In this document: positions 1 to 8,332 of the stretch, piece after piece | Layout: each line of letters begins with the position of its first letter | Position numbering within the stretch: position 1 is the first letter of the stretch | Origin: Halocafeteria seosinensis | Taxonomy: Eukaryota > Sar > Bigyra > Bicosoecida | Assembly (NCBI GenBank): GCA_001687465.1 | Contig: LVLI01000549.1 | Span: 1-64,000 of the forward strand | Reading direction: 5' to 3' | Length of the DNA stretch: 64,000 bases | Program-made: the position numbers and the translations under genes | Notes under the pieces: generated by a model | What the model saw: the letters and a program-made list of their open reading frames with translations, nothing else | What the model was told of the DNA's origin: nothing | The model's database searches: none

Positions 1-788
1 GGGTGGATCTGTCTTTTTTACTTCTCTTATTCGAAAAATCTCTTCACTCCAATTTTGACTTACTTCTTTCTCAAACTTCCCTTTAACTCTGCTAATTCTT
101 ACATTTGTCCCAACCTTAAATTTGGGTTTGGTGTTCATATTCTTGTTCCAAAAGAATTCAACTGGTTTCGCTTCTGCCTCTTGGTTATATACTTCTATGG
201 GCTTCGCTTCTATTGAACTATGTTTTGTATTGTTTATTCTTTAATTATTTGTGGTAAAACATCAATCCATTTAAGTGTTTGTTTGCTATCAAAGTGAAGT
301 TGTAATTTCTTGCGTAGACTTCTATTAAATCGTTCAATTACCGATGCTTTATGTTCCGAAAATGTGTGATATGTTTTGATCCCTAAAGATTTGAGAAGTG
401 CTTGAACGTTTTTGGCTGTGAATTCTTTGCCCTGATCTGTCCACAAAAATCTGGGTCTTTTATTTTCTGGTATCTTTTCAAAGAATACTTCCAAATTTGC
501 CCTAACATTTCCGCTTACTTTATTCTTTAAGGGTATTGCCCAAACTCTTCGGCTATGAAGTTCCATAATGTTCAAAATATATCTAAAGTCTTTATTAGCT
601 CTTATCATGCTAGGGTTATTTTTCGTTTGCGTTTTGAATTCTTTTGAACGAGTTTCACCCGTTCCCATCTCCAATAAATCAGCAGTGTGAATATTGTATA
701 AACCTCCTGAAATAATCTTTCTTCTCCTAAAATTTCTTTGAACTTGTTTGTTAACTTCCTTGGCTCGTTGTTGTAAAAAGTCACTCAT
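1..788 (-). pseudogene. Retroviral-type (DDE) integrase, frameshifted
   Basis: The start is the ATG at 788 and the main reading frame runs to a stop at 234 (184 aa). The three acidic catalytic residues of a DDE integrase core can be placed: the Asp of HTADLLEM, the Asp of LWTDQGKEF, and the Glu in the SVIERFNRSL region. The frame ends abruptly at 234-236, but the rest of a typical integrase C-terminus, basic and SH3/chromo-like, stays open in a neighbouring frame from about 233 down to position 1. A one-base change near 236 therefore splits the gene, either a real inactivating mutation or a sequencing error in an AT-rich run. The C-terminus continues past the left edge. A truncated second copy of the first ~36 codons lies at 1592-1692. 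Confidence 0.75.
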
Positions 789-891
789 ATACTTTTATAC
801 TCTTTTGGTAAAAAAATACTTTTTAGGAAAAAGTAAAATCAAAAAAGGTTCTTTTGTGTCTACTTTTCTTTTCAAGAAAAGAGAAATATAT

Positions 892-1485
892 TCAAAAAAA
901 CTTAAGCTCGATCCTTTTCCCATTATCTAATTTCACTGTTTTTGATATTGCTTCTATTGCTTCTCTTTTTTCAAATTCTTTTTGTTTTTTTTCAAATTCT
1001 TTTTGTTTTATCTCCCCTCTTGTTTCTGGTAAAACTTTCCTGTTTTTAGGATNTTCATAATTTTTAANCTCAATGTCGTCAAATGGACATTTATCCAGTT
1101 CTTTAAAGCAATCTAAGCATAATAAATGACTCTCATGACATCCTAACTTTTTAACTTTTTTATTATCTAAGCATATACAACAAACATCATTACTATCTTC
1201 TAACCCTGTAAATTCTATGCTTTTCAAGTTTCTAAATATCATTGCGTTAACTTTAGCACGAAATGATGGACACCAATTTTCTTCAAAATTTATATCTTTG
1301 TTATCTTTTTCATCAATTTTAATATTATCAATGTATATTTCCTTACTTTCTGGTAAATTTACCCAATTTAAGACGCTTATAATAGAAAAATCCTTAATAG
1401 TGTTATCTAATAAACAAATCAATGTTTCATTTCCTAATATGTGCAATTGTGCTTCTAGTTCGGTAGTTTTAACATTATCTATCAT
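892..1485 (-). CDS. RING-finger protein, copy 2 (paralogue of 1736-2410)
   Basis: This 197-aa protein is about half identical by eye to the neighbouring 224-aa RING protein. The N-terminal ~110 residues are of unknown fold. A RING-like zinc module follows at about residues 100-140: CCIC, then a CHESHLLCLDCF block, then CPFDD. The last ligand position is Asp rather than Cys, as in RBX1-type RING domains. This suggests an E3 ubiquitin ligase role, perhaps acting on host proteins. Two ambiguous bases (positions 1053 and 1068) fall inside the gene but do not break the frame. It is part of a tandem duplication with the next RING gene. Confidence 0.7.
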   Translation of the reverse strand: MIDNVKTTELEAQLHILGNETLICLLDNTIKDFSIISVLNWVNLPESKEIYIDNIKIDEKDNKDINFEENWCPSFRAKVNAMIFRNLKSIEFTGLEDSNDVCCICLDNKKVKKLGCHESHLLCLDCFKELDKCPFDDIEXKNYEXPKNRKVLPETRGEIKQKEFEKKQKEFEKREAIEAISKTVKLDNGKRIELKFF

Positions 1486-1527
1486 TTCCTTCTATATTTA
1501 TATTCATTTTTTTATTTTAAATAGTTA

Positions 1528-1692
1528 TTAATCTTCGCCATAGACTAAGTTTCTCATAATCTCAGCCACCCAATTATCACGATCAGCTGTAAAAATATTG
1601 TATAGACCTCCTGAAATTATCTTTCTTCTCCTAAAATTTCTTTGAACTGGCTTATTAATTTCTTTCGCTCGTTGTTGTAAAAAATCACTCAT
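1528..1692 (-). CDS. Chimeric 54-aa ORF: integrase N-terminus fused in frame to ExoX-C-like C-terminus
   Basis: Translation from the ATG at 1692 gives about 36 residues nearly identical to the start of the integrase (MSDFLQQRAKE...). It then switches to the last 18 residues of the ExoX-C-like protein encoded at 2487-2858 (DRDNWVAEIMRNLVYGED) and stops at 1528. The junction lies near 1582-1592 and is in frame. It is most simply a by-product of a tandem duplication of the block carrying the integrase start, a RING gene and the 3' end of the ExoX-C-like gene. Whether it is expressed is unknown; the sequence just upstream (1693-1735) resembles that upstream of the intact integrase start. Confidence 0.55.
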   Translation of the reverse strand: MSDFLQQRAKEINKPVQRNFRRRKIISGGLYNIFTADRDNWVAEIMRNLVYGED

Positions 1693-1735
1693 ATACTTTT
1701 ATACCCTTTTGGATAAAAATATATTTTTCTTATCA

Positions 1736-2410
1736 TTAAAATGGAAAAACATTTATATTATTTGATGTTTTCCCACTTAACCTTTTTTCACGTATATGTT
1801 TTAAGACTTTCCTTTTTAAAATCGCTCTAAATTCAAAAAATCTTTCTCTTTTTTCTTTTCCTGTTTCTTGTAAAACTTTCCTGTTATTAGGATCTTCATA
1901 ATTTTTAATTTTAGTATCATCAAAAGGGCATTTATCTATCTCTTCAAAGCAATCTAAACATAATAAATGACTTTCATGGCACTCCAATTTTTTAACTTGC
2001 TCATTTCCGAAGCATATACAACAAACATCGTCACCATCTTTTAAGCTCGTTAATTCTATAACTTTTAAATTATTAAATATCATTTTGTTAACAAGTACCC
2101 TAAAAGGTGGTTCATTTACGTTAAAAGCAGGGGGGAAATCCTCATCATTTATCCTAAAAGGATTTGGAAAACGATCATCATTTAAATCTATATTATCCAC
2201 TTCATTGATTTTAATATTGTCTATATATATTGTCTTCTTTTCTGGTAATTTTATCCATTCATTAACATTTAAAAAAACTATTTCCAAAATATTATTATTT
2301 ACTAAACCAATAAAAGGCTCGTTATCTATTATATGCAATTCGGCTTTTAATCCTTCACTTTTTGATATATCTGTAACACCCACAACGCTATCTATCTTTG
2401 TTGTTTCCAT
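1736..2410 (-). CDS. RING-finger protein, copy 1
   Basis: This 224-aa protein starts at the ATG at 2410. The first ~130 residues are rich in Asn, Asp and Ile and match no family I recognise. The RING-like module near residues 135-175 has CCIC, a CHESHLLCLDCF segment and CPFDD, with Asp in the last metal-ligand position. It probably acts as a ubiquitin ligase. It has a longer C-terminal basic tail than its paralogue at 892-1485. A copy of the element's shared upstream motif (2431-2450) sits 20-40 nt before the ATG. Confidence 0.7.
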   Translation of the reverse strand: METTKIDSVVGVTDISKSEGLKAELHIIDNEPFIGLVNNNILEIVFLNVNEWIKLPEKKTIYIDNIKINEVDNIDLNDDRFPNPFRINDEDFPPAFNVNEPPFRVLVNKMIFNNLKVIELTSLKDGDDVCCICFGNEQVKKLECHESHLLCLDCFEEIDKCPFDDTKIKNYEDPNNRKVLQETGKEKRERFFEFRAILKRKVLKHIREKRLSGKTSNNINVFPF

Positions 2411-2430
2411 CTTTATATTATTACTAACTA

Positions 2431-2450
2431 CTTTTAGTTCTAAGTAGTAA
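2431..2450 (-). promoter_or_regulatory. Shared upstream motif before RING copy 1
   Basis: Read on the minus strand this contains ACTACTTAGAACTAAAAG. The same core (ACTACTTAGAA or a close variant followed by an A-rich run) occurs 20-45 nt upstream of the ATG of several genes of this element, which fits a promoter element. Confidence 0.5.
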
Positions 2451-2486
2451 GATTTTACTAATTATCAATATTAGTTTTCTCCGTCC

Positions 2487-2858
2487 TTAATCTTCGCCAT
2501 AGACTAAGTTTCTCATAATCTCAGCCACCCAATTATCACGATCAAAATTATTTGCTATAAACTTGGCATAGTTAAAGTGTTTCAAATATATTTGTTTCAA
2601 AGTAAGTTTATCCTTATATTTCCCAAATGGAATAATTTGACCCGCTTTATAAAATTCATCATCTCCCACCTCTTCTATAATTTCAACGTCTTCGTCTTCA
2701 TCTTCATCAAAAAATATTTGCAAACCATCATCGGTCTTATATTTAACAAAATAATATATATGTGGGAAATCTCTGGCTAATTCTCTTATACATATACCTT
2801 TGTATTTCCCTTTACTTATTGGTGCTTCTGGTGGTGGTCTTTCTTTTACTTCGGTCAT
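2487..2858 (-). CDS. Small acidic protein with two ExoX C-terminal-like motifs
   Basis: This 123-aa protein starts at the first true ATG in frame (2858). Two similar segments are visible. One near the N-terminus contains ISKGKYKG followed by an aromatic stretch (HIYYFVKY); the second contains IPFGKYKDK followed by an Asn/Tyr/Phe stretch. The GKYK(G/D) motif followed by an aliphatic/aromatic helix is typical of the small domain at the C-terminus of exonuclease X and of DUF3820-type proteins. An acidic linker (DEDEDEDVEIIEE) separates the two. No nuclease active site is present, so the role is probably DNA or protein binding. The last 18 codons are duplicated at about 1531-1585. Confidence 0.5.
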   Translation of the reverse strand: MTEVKERPPPEAPISKGKYKGICIRELARDFPHIYYFVKYKTDDGLQIFFDEDEDEDVEIIEEVGDDEFYKAGQIIPFGKYKDKLTLKQIYLKHFNYAKFIANNFDRDNWVAEIMRNLVYGED

Positions 2859-2917
2859 TATAATATTACTCAAGATAAAATTTTTAACTAGTTTTGATAT
2901 TTTCGAAATTACTTAAA

Positions 2918-3436
2918 TTAATTTTGATATTCTTGACATTTCTTTGTTCTTTGATGTCTTGGTAAGTCATTTTTTATTAACTCCGATCCACAGTGTTGAC
3001 AAATTATTTTTTGTTTCATTTTTGCAACTAAGTGTTCCTTATTGTTTTCATAGTATCGTTTTTTATATTCCTTAAAGTGTTCTTTATTTTCTTGCTTATA
3101 TTCTTTTTTATTCCTGCTAGGTATTTTCATATTTAAATTAGCTCCAAGTTGTTCAATCCAATATCTTTCTCTTCTTTCAAGCTCATATTTATCATTACAG
3201 GGATACTTTTCAATCAAAATCATGTCCCAGTTTTCCCAACCGCCTTTTTCTCTAATAAATTGGTAAACATGATAATTATAACTTTTGTGACTTTCCATAT
3301 TACAAGACATTTTGTGTGTTCGCTTTCTTTCCTTAAAATTGGTGGTTGAACCAACATAACAATTTGTTATTTCTAGATCTTTGCACACTATTTTATAAAT
3401 CATAGCATTGTTATAATCCACTTTTTTATATGGCAT
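2918..3436 (-). CDS. GIY-YIG endonuclease with C-terminal zinc-finger tail
   Basis: This 172-aa protein starts at the ATG at 3436. Residues about 10-95 form a GIY-YIG domain: MIYKIVC gives the first strand, NCYVGSTTNFKERKRTH carries the second half of the signature and the conserved Arg, and the Glu of YELERRERYWI fits the metal-binding glutamate. A lysine-rich helical linker follows. The C-terminus has ICQHCG and a later LPRHQRTKKC, a C2H2/C2HC-type zinc finger. The same tail module makes up most of the separate 59-aa gene at 7688-7867, so it is probably a DNA-binding module reused within the element. A shared upstream motif lies at 3461-3480. Confidence 0.8.
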   Translation of the reverse strand: MPYKKVDYNNAMIYKIVCKDLEITNCYVGSTTNFKERKRTHKMSCNMESHKSYNYHVYQFIREKGGWENWDMILIEKYPCNDKYELERRERYWIEQLGANLNMKIPSRNKKEYKQENKEHFKEYKKRYYENNKEHLVAKMKQKIICQHCGSELIKNDLPRHQRTKKCQEYQN

Positions 3437-3460
3437 CTTACTTTATAACACTTAATAACT

Positions 3461-3480
3461 TTTTAGTTCTAACCAGTTAC
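3461..3480 (-). promoter_or_regulatory. Shared upstream motif before the GIY-YIG gene
   Basis: The minus-strand reading is GTAACTGGTTAGAACTAAAA, matching the core TTAGAACTAAAA seen upstream of RING copy 1. It sits 25-44 nt before the ATG at 3436. Confidence 0.5.
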
Positions 3481-3496
3481 TTTTTAATAATTTGGT

Positions 3497-6400
3497 CTAA
3501 TTACTATAATTTTTATAGTGACCAAGTGCCAACGTGTTAACCCCATCATCCAACACCCACCGTTTTGTGTCAATTCCATCCAAAGCACGCTTATAACTTG
3601 TTTGTTGATAAACATTAAATTTTTCGCTTGATATTTTTGTTATTTTTACGCTTTTGCTCATGTCTTCATCATTATCAGGAATCGCACATTTTAGAAAGTT
3701 TAAAAAACTCAAGTCTTTCTTTACTACTGATTTTTTCACGCCTTTGGCTTTTATCTCCTCTTCATCTTCTTCCGTTATAAAACTATACATTTTAGGTTTC
3801 AGCCCGACAAATTCACGCATAATTTTGCCTTCACATTCATCTTTCATATATCCTAATTGTTTTTTATTTTCAATACTATATAACTCTGATTCTTTTGGGT
3901 AATTTGATAAATCAAACTCGTTCTTGAATTCTTTTATATCCTCATATAAATCTTGGGTTTTAATCTCATAACATAAACTATCGGTATCAGTAAACATTAA
4001 ATTAGCATTATTCCCATATCTTGGCTTCATAATATCATAGTTAAATCGGTACATTGTTATTTTGCTTAATTCCAAAATAGCACTACCAACCGCAATAGGC
4101 TTTGTAAATTTCACACTTTCTTTTGTGTTATCTATTGCCACTAAATAATCATCTTCTATTATATTACTTGATTTAAAAGTTGGTTTATTTACATATTTTT
4201 GTGCTCTTTCTTTACTTGTGCAAAAATGTAAATTTGAATAGTTTCGAACGTTCTCCATTGTCTTACCGAAACAACTGTTACACATTAATTTGAATAAATT
4301 CTTTTCAAATTCGTCTTTTGCTAAACTTCTCAATTTTGTGTTTTTCTCTATGTATGGTTTCATAAAAGACTCCTGACGAAATTTTAAAACATTATGAACC
4401 TTTTTCAATTTCATACCATGATCCAAGTAAAATTGTAAATTATTGATATGACAAACATAATTGACCTTATCATATAAATTTGGTATTAATTTGGTTTGTT
4501 TGTCTTCTGGTTTTTTCCCAAGTTTCTCCGCTGTTTGTTTCATAAACTCCGAAAATTCTCCGGTTGTGTTTTCTGGTGCTAAGGGGTAATCACTATGAAA
4601 GTCATGGATTTCTTTGGGATATTCTAAGTCTACTTCCACAAATGCCCCATATTTCCCATTTGTATCCCATTCTTTTATATATTCAGTTGTATATTTCTCA
4701 ACATTATCCCATTCATATTCTCCAACTGGTAATTTTTGGATCATAGCCAACCCATATAAGTTATTAGCATCAACATAAAATAAATATTTTGTTTCTTGAT
4801 TTGGGTCGTAATCTTTCATATATTTATTATTTGCTTTAGCGTGCCTTTTGCTTATCATGCTCATGCCTCCACGTTTTGCACGCTCTGCAAATAATAACAT
4901 ATCATATTGATCATTATGAAATAATTCAATTTGATGTTGTTTAGTTTTTAACATTGCTTCCCATCCAAGTCCAGGAACTCCCAAATACCAACAAGGCTCA
5001 AGTTGGTAATTTAGTTTAATAACTTTTCTAAACTCGTCAAATACATCTGCTAATAATAAAACATCAGTTTTTAAATATAATTCATGATATTCTTTAAATT
5101 CTTTACAATTAAATTTTTCCCAAACTTTCAAAGCATGTTTATAATCTTCTTCGCTTATTTCCTCTTCTGTTAATTCATTATAAAATTGTCCCTTTTCTGG
5201 TAATTCATTAACATAAAAACGGTTTTCATCTCCATTCATAAACCTATACGGGTATACTCCTTTTTGTGTTAACAGTTTTATTCGTTCTTCTGTACACTTA
5301 TTAAAATGCTTTCTTAAATGATTAAACTTATCTTCTTTCTTAGTTTTCAAATTCTCAACTAAACTTTCTAATGATCCCGATACAAATGCACAAGAGTCCA
5401 TAAATCTCAACTTAGACTTTCTTGGTCCAAAACTCTTAAACTTTTCTGAATTTTCCGGAATTCCTTCCAATTCATTCTCGCTATTTCTTGCCACTTCTCT
5501 AATTAAAAACTTACTATCGTAACCGGTCATATTATGAAATAAAACGGGAATTTTCCAACCCTTATTAAAGTTCTTATTTAAATTACAAATATTATGTGAA
5601 GCTCCTCTAAATTCTCCTGTTAAATGACAATGGTCTCTAACCTTGTCTAAGTTCCCGTTTTTATCTACTCCAAATTTTTCACCACAAATATAACATTTAT
5701 CAGTATTCCAGAATTTTTTATTTTCTTCTTTTGTCAAGTTCATTTCCTCATATGTCTCATACATTTTTCTCTTCATACTTTTCTCCTTCTCAAACAACCA
5801 ATTAATATATTTTCTTATACAACTTTCTTTTTCATCATTATAAAATATTCTTAATTCCCCATTAAATTCCTCAAAGCAACTAGACACATACCCACAAATT
5901 GAATTGGGTACATGTTTATTTGTATAACCCTTATTTTTGGGATCTTCATAAGGTACTAAATTACTTTCTAAATCACTATATATAACAAATGGTAGTTCTA
6001 GTTCTTTATGATAATTTTTGAAATTTAAATAATGTTCTCCTTTTTGTGGTAACTCCGGCCTTGCTGATTCATTGTTAAAACATCCCATTTTTATATGATT
6101 TTCGTAACCTTCTTTAGTTGTTCTTTTCTCTAAACAATTGGGACAATAATAAGCTGATCTACTTCCATGTTGATTTAATACAGTACCTAATTTTTGAATA
6201 CGACACCAATGAGATATTTTCTTGCTCTCATCTGTATAAAGTAACATATTTATTTGATGTTCTGCGTCTTGCTTTTTTGATATTCTTAGCGGACTTAATT
6301 CCTTTAAATATAACCTATCTTCATGAAGCTTTTCTTCTTTTGGGTTTCTTTTCTTTTTTTCATCCTGCTTACCAAATTTAGGCATAAACGCGTTTATGCT

Positions 6401-7579
6401 TAACTGTGGGTTTTGTTTTTCTATTTTTGCTAATTCACTCACTGTTATCGGCATTGAAATACCTTTTAAACTTAATTCATTTTCAAATTTCTTATATTTG
6501 CTTACTCTTTGTTGATTTTTCTTTATTTCTGGGTGAATTGCTGAAATAATTACCCACTTCCCACAATCTCCCTCTTTTGTTCCACTCATGTTTATAATTC
6601 CCGGATTTTTCTCCAAACATTCCGGAAGTTTAACGTCTCCTTTTCCTTCAAGTGGGTTAAATTTAGTTGTTTTAATTTGCAAATTCTCAATTTTTGCTAT
6701 TACCCAACCAGATCCCCTTGACTCAAAATTATTAAAAGCTTGGATAATTTTGTTATATGACTCTTGTAACTTTAATTCAACTTCTTCTTTATTATTTATT
6801 TCAGGTGCTGAACTTTCTTTTGTACTAAAAAACCTAAAAGCTAAAGTTTCATTCGTCTCATCCGTTGGTTGTCTAAGCTTTGCTTCTAATGCTACTTGTA
6901 ATTTTATGCTTGACTTTTCTACATCCTTTTTAATTATTTCTTTCGCTTTTGGTTCTACAGTACTTAGAAACCTGTTTATATCTCTCATTTTTGGATCTGT
7001 TTTAATTGTATAAACTTGAATAATATCACTAAACTTTTCTCCTTCTTCCAAATTCACTTTAAATTGTTGTTCTTCTTCTTTCTCTGGTACTTCCTTCAGT
7101 TGCTCTTTATTTAATTTTTGTTTCTTTTCTATTCTTATTCTCGCTATTTCCCTTTTAATTTCTCTATTTTTGCTTGTTAGTGGTATCGTTGCAAATCCTT
7201 CCTTTTTCAACTCTTTTAGTTCTTTCTTTAATTCTTCCCTTCGTTTTGGTGGTTTAAATCCGCTTCTCTTTAAACTTCTAAATTTATTTGCGTTCCTTGC
7301 TAAACTTTCCTTAATGTCTGCTTTGCTTCTCGCTTTTGTGTCTCCAATACCATGTTGCAAAAAATTATTGTGCAATTGCTTTATTTGTTGAAAATTATTA
7401 GTTAATAAAACGTTTTTCGTCTCTCTTGGCATTTGTCTAAATAATTCCCTAGCCGTGTTTAATTGNTGTTCTAGTTGTTTATTGCTTAAAACTCTCAAAG
7501 AACCGCTTATAAGACCCAAGTTTTTAAATTCTCTAGCTTCAGTAATCAGTTGTCTATTTATTCCTAAACCTTCACTCAT
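3497..7579 (-). CDS. polB: Protein-primed type B DNA polymerase with endonuclease VII-like zinc module
   Basis: This 1360-aa protein starts at the ATG at 7579. The N-terminal ~350 residues are basic and coiled. A Cys/His finger (YYCPNCLEKRTTKEGYENH) lies near residue 490. Exonuclease motif I (YSDLES) is near residue 536. A zinc module like recombination endonuclease VII follows near 627 (CYICGEKFG, then RDHCHLTGEFRG and HNICNLN), and exonuclease motif II (FHNMTGYDSKFLI) comes after it. An Exo III-like segment (TDVLLLADVFDEF) precedes polymerase motif A (FYVDANNLYG, ~933), motif B (NSCFGKTMEN, ~1100) and motif C (FTDTDSLCYE, ~1198). All catalytic acids seem intact, so it is probably active in replicating the element. 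One ambiguous base at 7465 does not disrupt the frame. Confidence 0.9.
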   Translation of the reverse strand: MSEGLGINRQLITEAREFKNLGLISGSLRVLSNKQLEXQLNTARELFRQMPRETKNVLLTNNFQQIKQLHNNFLQHGIGDTKARSKADIKESLARNANKFRSLKRSGFKPPKRREELKKELKELKKEGFATIPLTSKNREIKREIARIRIEKKQKLNKEQLKEVPEKEEEQQFKVNLEEGEKFSDIIQVYTIKTDPKMRDINRFLSTVEPKAKEIIKKDVEKSSIKLQVALEAKLRQPTDETNETLAFRFFSTKESSAPEINNKEEVELKLQESYNKIIQAFNNFESRGSGWVIAKIENLQIKTTKFNPLEGKGDVKLPECLEKNPGIINMSGTKEGDCGKWVIISAIHPEIKKNQQRVSKYKKFENELSLKGISMPITVSELAKIEKQNPQLSINAFMPKFGKQDEKKKRNPKEEKLHEDRLYLKELSPLRISKKQDAEHQINMLLYTDESKKISHWCRIQKLGTVLNQHGSRSAYYCPNCLEKRTTKEGYENHIKMGCFNNESARPELPQKGEHYLNFKNYHKELELPFVIYSDLESNLVPYEDPKNKGYTNKHVPNSICGYVSSCFEEFNGELRIFYNDEKESCIRKYINWLFEKEKSMKRKMYETYEEMNLTKEENKKFWNTDKCYICGEKFGVDKNGNLDKVRDHCHLTGEFRGASHNICNLNKNFNKGWKIPVLFHNMTGYDSKFLIREVARNSENELEGIPENSEKFKSFGPRKSKLRFMDSCAFVSGSLESLVENLKTKKEDKFNHLRKHFNKCTEERIKLLTQKGVYPYRFMNGDENRFYVNELPEKGQFYNELTEEEISEEDYKHALKVWEKFNCKEFKEYHELYLKTDVLLLADVFDEFRKVIKLNYQLEPCWYLGVPGLGWEAMLKTKQHQIELFHNDQYDMLLFAERAKRGGMSMISKRHAKANNKYMKDYDPNQETKYLFYVDANNLYGLAMIQKLPVGEYEWDNVEKYTTEYIKEWDTNGKYGAFVEVDLEYPKEIHDFHSDYPLAPENTTGEFSEFMKQTAEKLGKKPEDKQTKLIPNLYDKVNYVCHINNLQFYLDHGMKLKKVHNVLKFRQESFMKPYIEKNTKLRSLAKDEFEKNLFKLMCNSCFGKTMENVRNYSNLHFCTSKERAQKYVNKPTFKSSNIIEDDYLVAIDNTKESVKFTKPIAVGSAILELSKITMYRFNYDIMKPRYGNNANLMFTDTDSLCYEIKTQDLYEDIKEFKNEFDLSNYPKESELYSIENKKQLGYMKDECEGKIMREFVGLKPKMYSFITEEDEEEIKAKGVKKSVVKKDLSFLNFLKCAIPDNDEDMSKSVKITKISSEKFNVYQQTSYKRALDGIDTKRWVLDDGVNTLALGHYKNYSN

Positions 7580-7600
7580 TATATACCATTACAATTTATT

Positions 7601-7646
7601 TTTTCTAAGTAGTAACTAACTACTAATTGATATTATTAGTAGTTAG
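7601..7646 (-). promoter_or_regulatory. Shared upstream motif and perfect 12-bp inverted repeat before polB
   Basis: The minus-strand reading of 7601-7616 is GTTACTACTTAGAAAA, another copy of the element's upstream motif, 22-37 nt before the polymerase ATG. Arms CTAACTACTAAT (7616-7627) and ATTAGTAGTTAG (7635-7646) form a perfect inverted repeat with a 7-nt loop. The hairpin lies between the stop of the zinc-finger gene and the polymerase start, so it could end one transcript and start the next. Confidence 0.5.
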
Positions 7647-7687
7647 CTTCTATAAAAATAGATGCAACAAAGTAAAAATTAACCCAG

Positions 7688-7867
7688 CTAATCAGCTAGA
7701 TTCTTACATTTTTTCGTACGTTGATGACGCCTTAAAACTGATTGACTTACATATGTGCCACATTTATCACATTCTACCTTTTCAACCTTATACGCTCTCA
7801 ATCTGTCGCGGTTGTTATAGTAATAATCAAGCTTCCTCTTCTTTATTTCTTTATTATCTTGTGTCAT
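7688..7867 (-). CDS. 59-aa single zinc-finger protein
   Basis: This short ORF runs from the ATG at 7867 to the TAG at 7688. Its first ~30 residues are basic (KEIKKRKLDYYYNNRDRLR). They are followed by CDKCGTYV, then VLRRHQRTKKC: a C-x2-C-x11-H-x5-C finger. The HQRTKKC end is identical to the end of the GIY-YIG protein encoded at 2918-3436, so the two genes share a module. The element's shared upstream motif lies 24-43 nt before its ATG (7891-7910). The homology and the upstream motif together argue for a real gene despite the length. The function is probably DNA binding or regulation of the element. Confidence 0.6.
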   Translation of the reverse strand: MTQDNKEIKKRKLDYYYNNRDRLRAYKVEKVECDKCGTYVSQSVLRRHQRTKKCKNLAD

Positions 7868-7890
7868 CTTCTTGTAATTACTACTGTTTC

Positions 7891-7910
7891 TTTTTCTTTA
7901 AGTAGTTACT
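7891..7910 (-). promoter_or_regulatory. Shared upstream motif before the 59-aa zinc-finger gene
   Basis: The minus-strand reading is AGTAACTACTTAAAGAAAAA, the same core as the motif before polB and the RING gene. It ends 23 nt before the ATG at 7867. Confidence 0.5.
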
Positions 7911-7953
7911 TGAACATTTATCTGTTCAAATTACTACCACCATGTAAATATAA

Positions 7954-8098
7954 CAAACTTTTGTTTCACTTATGTCTTCCTCATAAAGCGTCAAACTTTC
8001 CTTTTACCTTCCCTGAAGCAACAAACTTTCCTTCTATCTATCCCTCTCTTACAAGTGTCAAACTTTCCTTTCAAGTTCCCTGATGCAACAAACTTTTC
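7954..8098. repeat. CAAACTTT direct repeats at the element's right flank
   Basis: CAAACTTT recurs five times, starting at about 7954, 7992, 8022, 8059 and 8089. The segments beginning at 7989 and 8056 are two copies of a ~67-bp unit that includes TTCCCTGA and GCAACAAACTTT. The block lies where the AT-rich element gives way to host-like sequence and may be subterminal DNA of the element. No gene is seen from 7911 to 8332. Confidence 0.6.
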
Positions 8099-8332
8099 AT
8101 TCAGTTACCGTGCCACTGTTGAAGTTGAAGAATAATGGAACATTTTGTTTGCTTCACTTCTGCAGTCTATTACCATACTGAATACTGGATTGTGCACAAT
8201 ACAACCGGTAATCATCCAAAGCATTTTTGTGTAAGAAAGCACTCTTAGTTCTATTTGCGTGAATATCTATCTTAACTGTTCATACGAAGCGTGTGCATTT
8301 ATTGTTTGCGTGCGTCAGAGTCTCAGAGAACA

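Larger units (their letters stand above)
1..7911 (-). mobile_element. Polinton/Maverick-like (or linear-plasmid-like) element, left side cut by window
   Basis: This AT-rich block differs sharply in base composition from the rest of the window, and all its genes lie on the minus strand without introns. The gene set is a protein-primed type B DNA polymerase, a retroviral-type integrase, a GIY-YIG endonuclease, RING proteins, an ExoX-C-like protein and a small zinc-finger protein. PolB plus a retroviral-type integrase is the hallmark pair of Polinton/Maverick elements. No capsid, protease or packaging ATPase gene is visible, but the element runs off the left end of the window. The right boundary is uncertain: the last element-like gene and its upstream motif end near 7911, and CAAACTTT-rich repeats continue to about 8100. 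I did not find a convincing terminal inverted repeat because only one end is present. Confidence 0.75.
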
